Source of the DNA: Brevibacterium sp. JSBI002
GTDB lineage: Bacteria; Actinomycetota; Actinomycetes; Actinomycetales; Brevibacteriaceae
Length of the DNA: 64,000 nt
Direction: 5' to 3'
Assembly: GCF_026013965.1 (NCBI RefSeq)
Contig: NZ_CP110341.1
Span: 1-64,000, forward strand
The notes below the pieces were generated by a model. The model made no database searches. It was not told the origin of the DNA and saw only the letters and a list, made by a program, of their open reading frames with translations. Both the position numbers and the translations under genes were made by a program. The number at the start of each line of letters is the position of its first letter. Position 1 is the first letter of the stretch. Positions 30,052 to 38,195 of this stretch are shown here, piece after piece.

Positions 30052-31791
30052 ATGCCATCTCTGACTTCTGTGCTCACGGACCGTTTCGCCGCCGCCCTCA
30101 CCCAAGCCTTCGGTGAGGACTTCGCAAGGCGCGATCCCGTCATCCGCAGCAGCCAGTTCGCAGACTTCCAGGCCAATGTGGCCCTGCCGCTGGCCAAGGA
30201 ACTGAAGTCGAAGCCGCGCGACATCGCCGGACAGATCGTCGAGAACCTCGACCTCGAGGGCGTGTGCGAGACCCCGGAGATCTCCGGACCCGGGTTCATC
30301 AACCTCACCTTCACCCCGGAATTCCTCGCCTCCACCCTCGAGGCTGGAGGCGCCGCAGCGGCACCGGCGAACGATGCCCCGCAGAAAATCGCCATCGACT
30401 ACTCGGCCCCGAACGTGGCCAAGGAGATGCACGTCGGGCACCTGCGCACCACCGTCGTCGGCGACGCCTTGGCCCGCACCCACGAATTCCTCGGCAACGC
30501 GGTCATCCGCCAGAACCACATCGGCGACTGGGGCACCCCCTTCGGCATGCTCATCGAGCACCTCCTCGATGTCGGAGTCGACTCCGACGAGGCCTCCGAA
30601 GTGTCCGAGAACCCGAACGCCTTCTACCAGGCGGCCCGGGCGAAGTTCGACTCAGATGAAGCCTTCGCCACCCGCTCCCGGTCCCGCGTCGTCAAACTCC
30701 AGGGCGGCGACGAAGAGACCCTGGGCCTGTGGACGACGCTCGTCGGCTACTCCCGCGAGTACTTCAACCGCATCTACTCCCTCCTCGACGTCACCCTCAC
30801 CGACGCCGACCTCGCCGGAGAGTCCACCTACAATGACATGCTCGCCGAGGTCTGCGACGAGCTCGAGGCCAAGGGCCTGGCCACGATCTCCGATGGAGCG
30901 CTGTGCGTGTTCCCCGAAGGCTTCACCGGCCGAGAGGGCGAACCCCTGCCGCTCATCATCCGCAAATCCGACGGCGGCTACGGCTACGCCACGACCGACC
31001 TCGCGGCCGTCCGCAACCGGGCGATCAACCTCGGTGTGAACCGGGCACTCTACGTCGTCGGCACCCCGCAGGCCATGCACTTCGAGATGGTCTTCACCGT
31101 CGCCCGCGCAGCCGGCTGGCTGCCGGAGACCTTCAGCCCCGAGCACGTGAAGATCGGCAATGTGCTCGGGTCCGACGGCAAGATCCTGCGCACTCGCTCA
31201 GGTGCCCCGCTGCGCCTGGCCGAACTCCTCGAAGAAGCCGTGACCCGGGCGAAGACGACCCTGGCAGAGTCGAGCGTGGACTTCGGGCCTGAGGAGGCCG
31301 ATGAGGTTGCGCGCATCGTCGGCATCGGTGCGGTCAAGTACGCCGACCTCTCCGTCGCCCACGACACCTCGTACACCTTCGACCTCGACCGGATGCTCGC
31401 CCCCATCGGCAACACCGCCCCGTACCTCCAGTACGCCGGTGCCCGCATCCGCTCGATCGGCCGCAAGGCCGAGGCCGAAGGCGTCGATGCCTCCCAGGTG
31501 GCGAACGCTGCGATCAGCCTCGGCGAGACGGCCGAGCGTGAGCTGGCACTGTCGATCCTCGGCTTCGCCGATGTGGTCACCGAGGTGGCCGCCGGGTCGA
31601 CGCCCCACCGCCTGTGCACCTACCTGTTCGATCTCGCCCAGGCATTCACCTCGTTCTACGAGCAGTGCCCGGTGCTCATCGCCGAGACCGAAGAGCTGCG
31701 GGACTCCCGTCTGCGGCTCTCGGCGATCGTGCTCGAGGTCCTCCAGGCCGGTCTCGGGGTGCTCGGCATCCGCGTTCCCGAGCGGATGTGA
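30052..31791 (+). CDS. argS: Arginyl-tRNA synthetase
   Basis: A 579-residue class I synthetase that charges tRNA-Arg. Features: the N-terminal Add1 domain (VIRSSQFADFQANVALPLAKEL), the HIGH-type HVGHLRTTVVGDALAR near residue 128, the RQNHIGDWGTPFGMLIEHL segment, and the C-terminal DALR anticodon-binding domain ending GIRVPERM. The KMSKS position is degenerate (GSDGKILRTRSG), as is common in ArgRS. The ATG at 30052 has no strong Shine-Dalgarno sequence. The stop overlaps the GTG of the following MFS gene by four bases; argS is more often followed by lysA in actinobacteria. Confidence 0.97.
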   Translation: MPSLTSVLTDRFAAALTQAFGEDFARRDPVIRSSQFADFQANVALPLAKELKSKPRDIAGQIVENLDLEGVCETPEISGPGFINLTFTPEFLASTLEAGGAAAAPANDAPQKIAIDYSAPNVAKEMHVGHLRTTVVGDALARTHEFLGNAVIRQNHIGDWGTPFGMLIEHLLDVGVDSDEASEVSENPNAFYQAARAKFDSDEAFATRSRSRVVKLQGGDEETLGLWTTLVGYSREYFNRIYSLLDVTLTDADLAGESTYNDMLAEVCDELEAKGLATISDGALCVFPEGFTGREGEPLPLIIRKSDGGYGYATTDLAAVRNRAINLGVNRALYVVGTPQAMHFEMVFTVARAAGWLPETFSPEHVKIGNVLGSDGKILRTRSGAPLRLAELLEEAVTRAKTTLAESSVDFGPEEADEVARIVGIGAVKYADLSVAHDTSYTFDLDRMLAPIGNTAPYLQYAGARIRSIGRKAEAEGVDASQVANAAISLGETAERELALSILGFADVVTEVAAGSTPHRLCTYLFDLAQAFTSFYEQCPVLIAETEELRDSRLRLSAIVLEVLQAGLGVLGIRVPERM

Positions 31792-33074
31792 GTTCGCCTC
31801 ACCGGCCCTCCGCGAAGAGGATGCTGCCCTGGATCGTTCTGGGCATCGTCATCCTCGCCCTCAATCTGCGCACCCCGATCATCGCGCCGACGGCGATCCT
31901 GCCCGACGTCCAGGAGGGCACGGGGTTCAGCGCGGCCGGACTCGGTCTGCTGACCGGTCTGCCGGTTCTGCTGTTTGCGCTGGCTACGCCGTTGGCGGGG
32001 AAGTTCATCACCCGCCTCGGGGCCGAGGCCACGGTTCTCGCCTGTCTGTCAGGGGTCCTCCTGGGCACAGTTCTGCGGTCGGTCGGCCCTTCCTGGCTCG
32101 TGCTCGTGGGCACAGGAATCATCGGCCTCGCGATCACCCTGGGCAATATCGTCGTGCCCGTGCTCATCCGCCGGGAGGTCCCGTGGGAACAGGTGTCGAT
32201 GGTCACCGGCCTGTACTCGGCGATGATGAACGTCGGGTCGATGGCCACCCTCATCGGCACCGGCCCGCTGGCCGCGGCCTTCGGTTGGCGCTGGGCTCTG
32301 GCCGCATGGGGCGTTCTCGCCCTGGCAGGGCTCGGTTTCTGGATGGTGCTCATCCGTGTGCGCGTGCGCCGGGAGGGGGAAGCCGCCCGCGCTGCCGCGG
32401 GGGCCGTCGATTCGACTGACCCTTCCCTCGCCGAGGCGGCCGCCCCCGCCGCGAAGCAGTCGTGGGCCGAGGCTCCCGCCTCCTTCCGAGTGATCATCGC
32501 TCTGCTCATCATCACGTTCTCCGGGCAGTCGACCGCCTACTACGTGACGACGACCTGGCTGCCGAGCTACCTCGGCGACACGATCGGGCTCGCCCGCACC
32601 GCAGCGGGCGGCACGGCGTCCCTGTTCCAGATCGCGGCGATCCTCGGCGCCTTCGGAGTGCCGTTGCTGGCCGTGAAGACGAAGCCGTGGGTGCCCGTGG
32701 CGATCGTTGCCGCGCTCTGGCTGTCCCTGCCCGTGGGTCTGCTGGCGGCCCCCGGCGCGTACTGGCTGTGGGCGACCACCGGCGGAATCGCCCAGGGCGG
32801 CGGGTTCACGGCGATCTTCTCGATCATCGCCCGTACCGCCGGCAGCGACGCCCAGACTGCGTCAGCATCGGCGCGCGTGCAGTTCGGCGGCTACCTCGCA
32901 GCGACCTTGGCCCCGCCGTTCGCCGGTTGGCTCAACACCGCGACCGGCGGGTGGACGGCTCCGCTGCTGCTCATCCTCGCCGCCACCCTCGCATTCACGA
33001 TCACCGGTCTCGTGGCCGCCCGCCGAGCTGGAGGCTTCCCGCGCGGCGGGCGCGAGGTCCTCGACCCCGAATAG
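31788..33074 (+). CDS. CynX/NimT-type MFS transporter
   Basis: 428 residues from the GTG at 31788, which overlaps the argS stop (GTGA); the longer frame from 31614 lies inside argS. About 12 hydrophobic helices with the family-typical NLRTPIIAPTAILPDVQ near the start, and RREVPWEQVSMVTGLYSAMMNVGS before helix 5. The middle loop is Ala/Arg-rich. CynX-like carriers handle cyanate or nitroimidazoles, but most members have unknown substrates. Coupling to argS is structural and does not reveal function. Confidence 0.85.
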   Translation: MSSPHRPSAKRMLPWIVLGIVILALNLRTPIIAPTAILPDVQEGTGFSAAGLGLLTGLPVLLFALATPLAGKFITRLGAEATVLACLSGVLLGTVLRSVGPSWLVLVGTGIIGLAITLGNIVVPVLIRREVPWEQVSMVTGLYSAMMNVGSMATLIGTGPLAAAFGWRWALAAWGVLALAGLGFWMVLIRVRVRREGEAARAAAGAVDSTDPSLAEAAAPAAKQSWAEAPASFRVIIALLIITFSGQSTAYYVTTTWLPSYLGDTIGLARTAAGGTASLFQIAAILGAFGVPLLAVKTKPWVPVAIVAALWLSLPVGLLAAPGAYWLWATTGGIAQGGGFTAIFSIIARTAGSDAQTASASARVQFGGYLAATLAPPFAGWLNTATGGWTAPLLLILAATLAFTITGLVAARRAGGFPRGGREVLDPE

Positions 33075-33089
33075 GCTCCCCCTCCCTAA

Positions 33090-33151
33090 TTGCTACCTGA
33101 CGGCGGCGCAGCAACCTGGCGCGAGGTTGCTGGGCCGCCGTCAGGTAGCAA
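33090..33151. repeat. 62-base palindrome, copy 2 of repeat family A, probable terminator
   Basis: Arms start TTGCTACCTGACGGCGGCGC and end with the complementary GGTAGCAA; only two mismatched pairs over 31-base arms. It matches the element at 10817-10872 almost base for base, and both are preceded by AA. It starts 15 bases after the MFS stop, as copy 1 starts 6 bases after the DUF3566 stop. Confidence 0.85.
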
Positions 33152-33174
33152 GAAGGAGTCGAAACGCACAGAAA

Positions 33175-33213
33175 CACCGAGGCGGCCCACCATTGAGGTG
33201 GACCGCCTCGGTG
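33175..33213. terminator. Hairpin before the convergent coiled-coil gene end
   Basis: CACCGAGGCGGCCCACC at 33175-33191 pairs with 33197-33213 with one G-T pair and a 5-base loop (ATTGA). It probably terminates the minus-strand gene ending at 33279. It lies 23 bases from the end of the family A palindrome, giving two hairpins side by side. Confidence 0.7.
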
Positions 33214-33278
33214 ACAGTCATGCGATTCCGTGGATTCGCTTGGTGACTGGACAGCGTGACTGATCAGTCGTCAGTGCC

Positions 33279-34019
33279 TCAGTGCTTGGCGTCGGAGCCT
33301 TCAGCCGACTGCGATGCCGGCTTCGGTGCGGGGACCTCGTCTGCGGCCTCAGCCTTGGTCGAGGGCACAGCGGTCTGAGAGACCTCGGTGGCCGCGGCCT
33401 GGCGCGAAGCCGGGGTGGAACCGACCGGACGGGCATCGGCGGGACGGTTGTTCGGCAGCGGGGTCGACCAGGGATCCTCGACCGGCTGGGCCTTCTTCCA
33501 CACGTAGTAGCCGATTCCGGCGGCCGAACCGATGACGAGGGTCCACACAAGTGCGGCCTTTCCGCCACCGGACTTGCGAGCGGTGTCCTTCTCGATGCGC
33601 TTGCCGGCGTTGGCGAGAGCCTTGCGGGCCTTCTTCATGGCCTTCTTGTCACCGGTGAGGCGGACAGCCAGGTCATCGATGAGCTTCGGGGTCTCGGCAG
33701 CGGACAGCGAAGTCGCGGCGTTCGATGCGAACTTGCCGGCGCGTTCGGTGGCTTCGGGGCGGTAGGACTCGAGCTTGTCGGCCCAGTCGTGGACCCGATC
33801 ATTGGCCTTGTCGGCCAGAGCTTCGACCTGCGGACGCGCCTTCTCAGCGAACTCTTCAGCCTTGCCGGCCAGCGCCTCGACCTGGGGGCGAGCCTTGTCT
33901 GCGGCCTCACGCAGCTTCGGGGCTGCGTTCTCGCTGGCATCTGCCAGGACTCGGAGCGACGTCTGCTTCGCGGAATCGAGCTTCGAAGTGAGCTGATCTC
34001 GAGTGGGCTTCTTCGACAT
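33279..34019 (-). CDS. Coiled-coil membrane-anchored protein of unknown function
   Basis: 246 residues from the ATG at 34019. The N-terminal half is Ala/Lys/Glu-rich amphipathic helix with a tandem repeat, KARPQVEALAGKAEEFAE followed by KARPQVEALADKANDRVHD, like apolipoprotein or LEA-type helices. One transmembrane helix (AALVWTLVIGSAAGIGYYV) lies near 160-180, with a Pro/Ala/Ser tail after it. It has no clear enzyme motif. Topology suggests a cytoplasmic helical domain with a tail outside. I do not recognise a named family; actinobacteria often carry such a gene near the cyclophilin gene. Confidence 0.7.
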   Translation of the reverse strand: MSKKPTRDQLTSKLDSAKQTSLRVLADASENAAPKLREAADKARPQVEALAGKAEEFAEKARPQVEALADKANDRVHDWADKLESYRPEATERAGKFASNAATSLSAAETPKLIDDLAVRLTGDKKAMKKARKALANAGKRIEKDTARKSGGGKAALVWTLVIGSAAGIGYYVWKKAQPVEDPWSTPLPNNRPADARPVGSTPASRQAAATEVSQTAVPSTKAEAADEVPAPKPASQSAEGSDAKH

Positions 34020-34194
34020 AAACAGTTCCCAATCCTTAGATGTCGGTGGTCAGGTGATCATTGACCAGTCTACGGCCTAGGGGCAACCCTGTGGACAGCG
34101 GATGTCATCGAATTGTCTGCGGATCGCCTGACAGGTTGGGCAATGGACCTGGTGCGAACCTGCATTCGCCGTCTCGGCGTGGAAGAATGAAGCC

Positions 34195-34737
34195 ATGACT
34201 ACAGCTTCGACACATACCGCAGTCCTGCACACCAACCACGGTGACATCACCATCAACCTCTTCGGCAATCATGCTCCGAAGACCGTGGCCAACTTCGTCG
34301 AACTCGCCCAGGGTGAGCGTGAGTTCACCGATCCCTCGACCGGCGAGCCGACCAAGCGCCCCTTCTACGACGGACTCGGCTTCCACCGCATCATCTCGAA
34401 CTTCATGATCCAGGGCGGCTGCCCGCTGGGCACCGGCACCGGCGGACCCGGCTACACCTTCGATGACGAGATCCACCCCGAACTGCAGTTCGACCGCAAG
34501 TACCTGCTGGCCATGGCCAACGCCGGCAAGCAGATGGGACGCGGCACCAACGGCTCGCAGTTCTTCATCACCACCGCCGAGACCCCTTGGCTCAACGGCA
34601 AGCACACCATCTTCGGTGAGGTTGCCGACGAAGCCTCGCAGCGGGTCGTCGACGAGATCGAGGGTGTGCGCACCGCTGCGATGGACAAGCCGGTCGAGCC
34701 GGTCGTCATCGAGAAGGTCGACGTCACCGCGAAGTGA
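34195..34737 (+). CDS. Peptidyl-prolyl cis-trans isomerase (cyclophilin)
   Basis: A 180-residue cytoplasmic cyclophilin that speeds proline isomerisation in protein folding. Conserved active-site stretches: FYDGLGFHRIISNFMIQGG with the catalytic arginine, GTNGSQFFITTAETPWLNGKH, and HTIFGEV. There is no signal peptide. The ATG at 34195 is 4 bases after GAAGAATGAAGCC. It corresponds in position to ppiA near dnaA in mycobacteria, followed here by rhomboid and crgA. Confidence 0.94.
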   Translation: MTTASTHTAVLHTNHGDITINLFGNHAPKTVANFVELAQGEREFTDPSTGEPTKRPFYDGLGFHRIISNFMIQGGCPLGTGTGGPGYTFDDEIHPELQFDRKYLLAMANAGKQMGRGTNGSQFFITTAETPWLNGKHTIFGEVADEASQRVVDEIEGVRTAAMDKPVEPVVIEKVDVTAK

Positions 34738-34775
34738 GTCACTGTCCGTAGAGGACCACTGAGTACCATGGTGTG

Positions 34776-35477
34776 ATGGACACACCTGAGGAGGGCTCGG
34801 CACGGGAAACCGGCCGGGCCCTCTCTGCATCCCCGCCGCTGATCACCCGCACACTCCTCATCGTCACCATCGTGGCGTTCCTCGCGGAGCTCATTCCCGG
34901 CCTCGACCTGCTGCGCCGACTGAGCTTCGTTCCCGCACTCACGCTCGAACAGCCGTGGCGGGTGCTCACGGTCGCTCTCGTCCACGAGGAGCCCTCACCG
35001 TTCCATCTGCTGGCGAACATGATCGGACTGTTCTTCTTCGGATCCTTCGTCGAGCGGGCATTGGGGCATTGGAAGTTCCTGGCCGTCTACATCATCGGCA
35101 CCGCGGGTGGTTCGGCCATGGTGCTCCTGCTGGCCGATCCCCTCGGCGTCGATTGGGTGACGCATCATATCGGTGCTTCGGGTGCAGTGTTCGCGATCGT
35201 CGGTGTCCTCTTGGCCCCGACCCGTCGGCTCGACCGGAACATCGCCGGGGTGCTCGTATTCGTCGCGCTCAACTTCGGCTACGGATTCCTCGTCGCGGGC
35301 GTGTCCTGGGAGTCCCACCTCGGCGGTCTGCTCACCGGGTTCGTGCTCGGCTGCGCAGGGCTGCTCGGGCCGCAGCGCTTGCGGACGCTCGTATTCGCGT
35401 CGACCTCGGTCGGTCTGGTGGTGCTCCTGGCAGCCGGCGGAGCGTGGAAGCTGGCCGGCCTCTCAGCCCTGCCCTGA
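34776..35477 (+). CDS. Rhomboid family intramembrane serine protease
   Basis: About 233 residues; the start may be the GTG at 34773 or the adjacent ATG at 34776. About six hydrophobic helices. The active-site serine is in HIGASGAVFAIVG and the histidine in SWESHLGGLLTGF. The HLLANMIGLFFFGSFVE segment with its N/H and the L1 loop is typical. Rhomboids cut membrane proteins in the plane of the bilayer; the substrate here is unknown. It follows the cyclophilin gene by 38 bases. Confidence 0.9.
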   Translation: MDTPEEGSARETGRALSASPPLITRTLLIVTIVAFLAELIPGLDLLRRLSFVPALTLEQPWRVLTVALVHEEPSPFHLLANMIGLFFFGSFVERALGHWKFLAVYIIGTAGGSAMVLLLADPLGVDWVTHHIGASGAVFAIVGVLLAPTRRLDRNIAGVLVFVALNFGYGFLVAGVSWESHLGGLLTGFVLGCAGLLGPQRLRTLVFASTSVGLVVLLAAGGAWKLAGLSALP

Positions 35478-35626
35478 GCTCGCAGCTCGGATTCCGAACT
35501 CGGCTGAGGTTCTTGGACTCAGTCCCAGAGTGCGGCGATTTCGACTGCAGTGCAGAGTCGCATAGGTGCTGTCAGGCTTTTACCAGACAAAAGCCGCTTT
35601 GTGTGCACTCTGCAGTGGAAAATTCT

Positions 35627-35752
35627 TTGTCCACAAGCTCTATCCACAACGTGGATAACTTACACCCGTGTGTTTATCCTGGTCAGAGGTCCAAGATAAG
35701 TTTTCCACAAGCGACGCACCCGGCTTGGGTATAACTCGGCGCTTGTGGATTG
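35627..35752. promoter_or_regulatory. Cluster of DnaA-box-like sites outside oriC
   Basis: Five sites in 126 bases: TTGTCCACA at 35627-35635 (identical to the oriC site at 1897), CTATCCACA at 35640-35648, CGTGGATAA at 35650-35658 (inverted), TTTTCCACA at 35701-35709, and TGTGGATTG at 35744-35752 (inverted). They lie in the 410-base non-coding gap between the rhomboid and crgA genes. Such clusters can titrate or recharge DnaA (datA or DARS in E. coli). That function is inferred only from the sites. Confidence 0.6.
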
Positions 35753-35801
35753 GTGATTCCGGGGTGCCGCTGTCGGAGCAGGTGGGGGACCAGTGAATGC
35801 A

Positions 35802-35863
35802 GATTGTCTGGTCGATCCGCGGTGATTCCGAGCTCAGAATCACCGCGGATCGACCAGACAATC
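35802..35863. repeat. 62-base perfect inverted repeat
   Basis: 27-base arms at 35802-35828 and 35837-35863, exactly complementary, with an 8-base loop (CGAGCTCA). The left arm begins GATTGTCTGGTCGATCCGCG. It sits between the convergent rhomboid (plus) and crgA (minus) genes, 25 bases from the crgA stop. It is likely a bidirectional terminator, different in sequence from repeat family A but of the same build. Confidence 0.85.
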
Positions 35864-35887
35864 GTCAGGGAATGCGGCCGGGGTCGG

Positions 35888-36610
35888 CTACCGCCAGCGT
35901 GTGGACATGATCAGACCCGCCACGAAGAAGGCGAAGCCGATGAGGATGTTCCAGTTGCCCCAGGCTTCGACGGGGAAAGCACCCTGAGTGATGTAGAAGG
36001 TGACGAGCCAGATCAGGCCGATGAGCAGCAGGCCGATGAGGACCGGCAGGAACCAGCTCGGGTTGGGCTTGATGGTCTGCTGGCCCGAGGTCGAGGTGTA
36101 GCTCGCCGTCTTGCGGCCCTGCGGGCGCTTGGCGGGATTGCCCGAACGGGACGTGCGCTTGGCGGCCGCACCCTTCGAGCCGGCTGTCTTGGATGATTTG
36201 GAATCAGAAGTCTTCGAAGCCGAGGTCTTCGAGTCCGAAGTCTTCGACGACTTCGCATCCTTGGCTGACTTCTCGTCCTTGTTCGAGTCGGACTTCGTGG
36301 TCGACTTCTCGTCCTTCCACGCCTTGTCCTTCTTCCCTGCGGCCGCGGTCGCTGAGTCCTTCGCGGAAGCCTCGTCAGAGTCCTCTGCGTCTGCGTCCTC
36401 ATCCGCGGAATCGCCCTTCAGGTCCTCCGCAGCAGACTCCGTCGCATCCGACTCGGTGTCAGCAGCCTCGGCGACTTCGGTGTCGAGCGATTCGGTCTCG
36501 AGTTCGTCGACCTCGGTCGCTTCGACCGCTTCTGCGGATTCGGCCTGCTTCGCCTTGGCCGCCGACGAAGTGCGAGAAGTGCGCTGGGGGCGTCCATTGG
36601 ACTTGGCCAC
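35888..36610 (-). CDS. crgA: Cell division protein CrgA with extended N-terminus
   Basis: 240 residues from the GTG at 36610, which follows AAAGGAG; the longer frame is unsupported. The C-terminal 85 residues are typical CrgA: PNPSWFLPVLIGLLLIGLIW, a second helix, and GNWNILIGFAFFVAGLIMSTRW, with two transmembrane helices. CrgA binds FtsZ, FtsQ, FtsI and other divisome proteins at the septum in mycobacteria. Typical CrgA is about 90 residues. Here some 150 residues of Glu/Asp/Ala/Ser then Lys/Ser repeats (SSKTSDSKTSASKTSDSK) precede it, a long charged cytoplasmic tail that may be a phosphorylation platform. Confidence 0.88.
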   Translation of the reverse strand: MAKSNGRPQRTSRTSSAAKAKQAESAEAVEATEVDELETESLDTEVAEAADTESDATESAAEDLKGDSADEDADAEDSDEASAKDSATAAAGKKDKAWKDEKSTTKSDSNKDEKSAKDAKSSKTSDSKTSASKTSDSKSSKTAGSKGAAAKRTSRSGNPAKRPQGRKTASYTSTSGQQTIKPNPSWFLPVLIGLLLIGLIWLVTFYITQGAFPVEAWGNWNILIGFAFFVAGLIMSTRWR

Positions 36611-36841
36611 AAGTACTCCTTTGTCGGTCGACCGTCGTTGGGGTCGCCGAATGAATGGTTGGGGACGATCGCAGACCAGTCTACTCGGGGCGAGGGTCAC
36701 AGTGAAAAACTCCGACTACCCTGAAAGCGCCCCGAGCGCGCCCCGAACGACGATTCTCATAGGATAAAGTGCATAGGGGTGTCCCCGCCTGTCATCTTCG
36801 ACGGCCCCCGACAATGCAGTGACAGTCACGGAGCAGAAGTG

Positions 36842-38026
36842 GTGAATAGTTCCTCCTCGGGTAACGAGCCGGGCGTGAATCCGCCCTCGCGACCCACCAT
36901 CCGTCCTGCTCAGAGACGGCAGGCTCCAGCTGACTACGGTGACCAGCAGCTCGATCACTCCGCCGGTCAGTCTGCGGGCGGTTCGGGCGATCAGCCGCTG
37001 CCCAGCCGACGCGAGCTGCGACGCAGGGAAGCCGAAGCCGCCGCGGCCCAGGGCGAACCGACCGCCGTCTACTCCGACGCTCCGCCCGTCTACGAACAGC
37101 CGCAACAGCACCCGCAAGGCCAACAGCACGGCCAGGCCACTCAGGCCATGCCCGCGGTCCCGCAGGGTCACGGTGGACCGCAGACGCACGGCCACCTCGG
37201 CGAAGATCAACGCCAACCGCAGGCCGCACCGCAACCGCAGAGCCGGCCTCAGACCCGCCGCCAGCGGCGACGGCAGCCCGTGGAGAAGGAACCGCTCGGC
37301 CCGATCCGCGGGACCGTGCGCACCTTCGGCGAACTGTGCATCACGGCCGGTCTCGTCCTCATCCTCTTCGTCGTCTGGCAGCTGTGGTGGACGGACATCC
37401 AGGCCAACCGCGACAACGAAGTGCTCGCCGACGAACTCACCCAGGACTGGGCTAACCAGGATCCGAACGAGCTGCCGGACGACCCGGACGAACCCGTGGT
37501 CGCCGATCCCGTGGGCAAGAACGAGGCCTTCGGCATCTTCTACATCCCGCGCTTCGGCGACGACTACTACCGGACCGTTGCCGAGGGCGTCGACCTCGAA
37601 CCCGTGCTCAACCGGATGGGTGTGGGCCGCTACCCGAACTCGGCGATGCCGGGTGAGGTGGGGAACTTCTCCATCGCCGGCCACCGCGTGACCTACGGCA
37701 AGCCGCTCAACCAGATCGCGAACCTGCGCCCGGGCGATGAGATCATCGTCCAGACGAAGGACGGCTTCTATACTTACACTTTCCGCAACTTCGACATCAT
37801 CCTCCCCGATGCCGTCGAAGTGCTTTCACCCGTGCCGGACGCTCCCGACTTCAAGGGCAAAGACCGGATCCTTACGATGACGGCCTGCAACCCGATGTTC
37901 TCCGCCCGGGAACGCTACGTCGCCTACGCCGAACTCACGGACTGGACGCCGGCCAGCGACGGAGCGCCGGACAATATCAAGGACTCGAAGGCCTACGACA
38001 AGGTCAGCAAGAACGGCGGTGCCTGA
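36842..38026 (+). CDS. Class E sortase
   Basis: About 394 residues from a GTG at 36842 (or the adjacent 36839), with GGAG upstream. The N-terminal 150 residues are Gln/Pro/Arg-rich and cytoplasmic, followed by one transmembrane helix (LCITAGLVLILFVVWQLWW). The sortase domain has the catalytic histidine in FSIAGHRVTYG and the cysteine and arginine in TMTACNPMFSARERYVAY. Class E enzymes attach proteins with LAXTG-type signals to the wall. It is followed by a small membrane protein gene and an amidotransferase gene. Confidence 0.9.
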   Translation: MNSSSSGNEPGVNPPSRPTIRPAQRRQAPADYGDQQLDHSAGQSAGGSGDQPLPSRRELRRREAEAAAAQGEPTAVYSDAPPVYEQPQQHPQGQQHGQATQAMPAVPQGHGGPQTHGHLGEDQRQPQAAPQPQSRPQTRRQRRRQPVEKEPLGPIRGTVRTFGELCITAGLVLILFVVWQLWWTDIQANRDNEVLADELTQDWANQDPNELPDDPDEPVVADPVGKNEAFGIFYIPRFGDDYYRTVAEGVDLEPVLNRMGVGRYPNSAMPGEVGNFSIAGHRVTYGKPLNQIANLRPGDEIIVQTKDGFYTYTFRNFDIILPDAVEVLSPVPDAPDFKGKDRILTMTACNPMFSARERYVAYAELTDWTPASDGAPDNIKDSKAYDKVSKNGGA

Positions 38027-38027
38027 T

Positions 38028-38195
38028 ATGTACGCATTCATCTGGCGGATCCTCCCGGGCAATTGGGTGGTCAAGCTCATCCTCGCCCTCATCCTCATCG
38101 TGGCCGTCGTGCTGCTGCTCATGCAGTACGTCTTCCCCGTGATCGCCCCGTACATGCCTTTCAACAACGCCACCGTGACCGAAGGCGGACAATGA
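38028..38195 (+). CDS. 55-residue single-span membrane protein
   Basis: The ATG at 38028 lies one base after the sortase stop, and the TGA overlaps the ATG of the next gene (ATGA). It encodes MYAFIWRILPGNWVVKLILA then a strongly hydrophobic helix and a short tail ending NATVTEGGQ. One transmembrane segment spans about residues 15-35. Tight packing between two genes argues it is real. Similar small ORFs are found at this place in other actinobacteria; function is unknown. Confidence 0.75.
   Translation: MYAFIWRILPGNWVVKLILALILIVAVVLLLMQYVFPVIAPYMPFNNATVTEGGQ

Noticed and set aside
29965..30561. N-terminal extension of the tricorn frame
   Set aside because: Lies antisense to argS; the propeller begins right at the GTG 29964.
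34077..34268. 63-codon minus frame upstream of the cyclophilin gene
   Set aside because: No ribosome site and no domain; overlaps the cyclophilin start.
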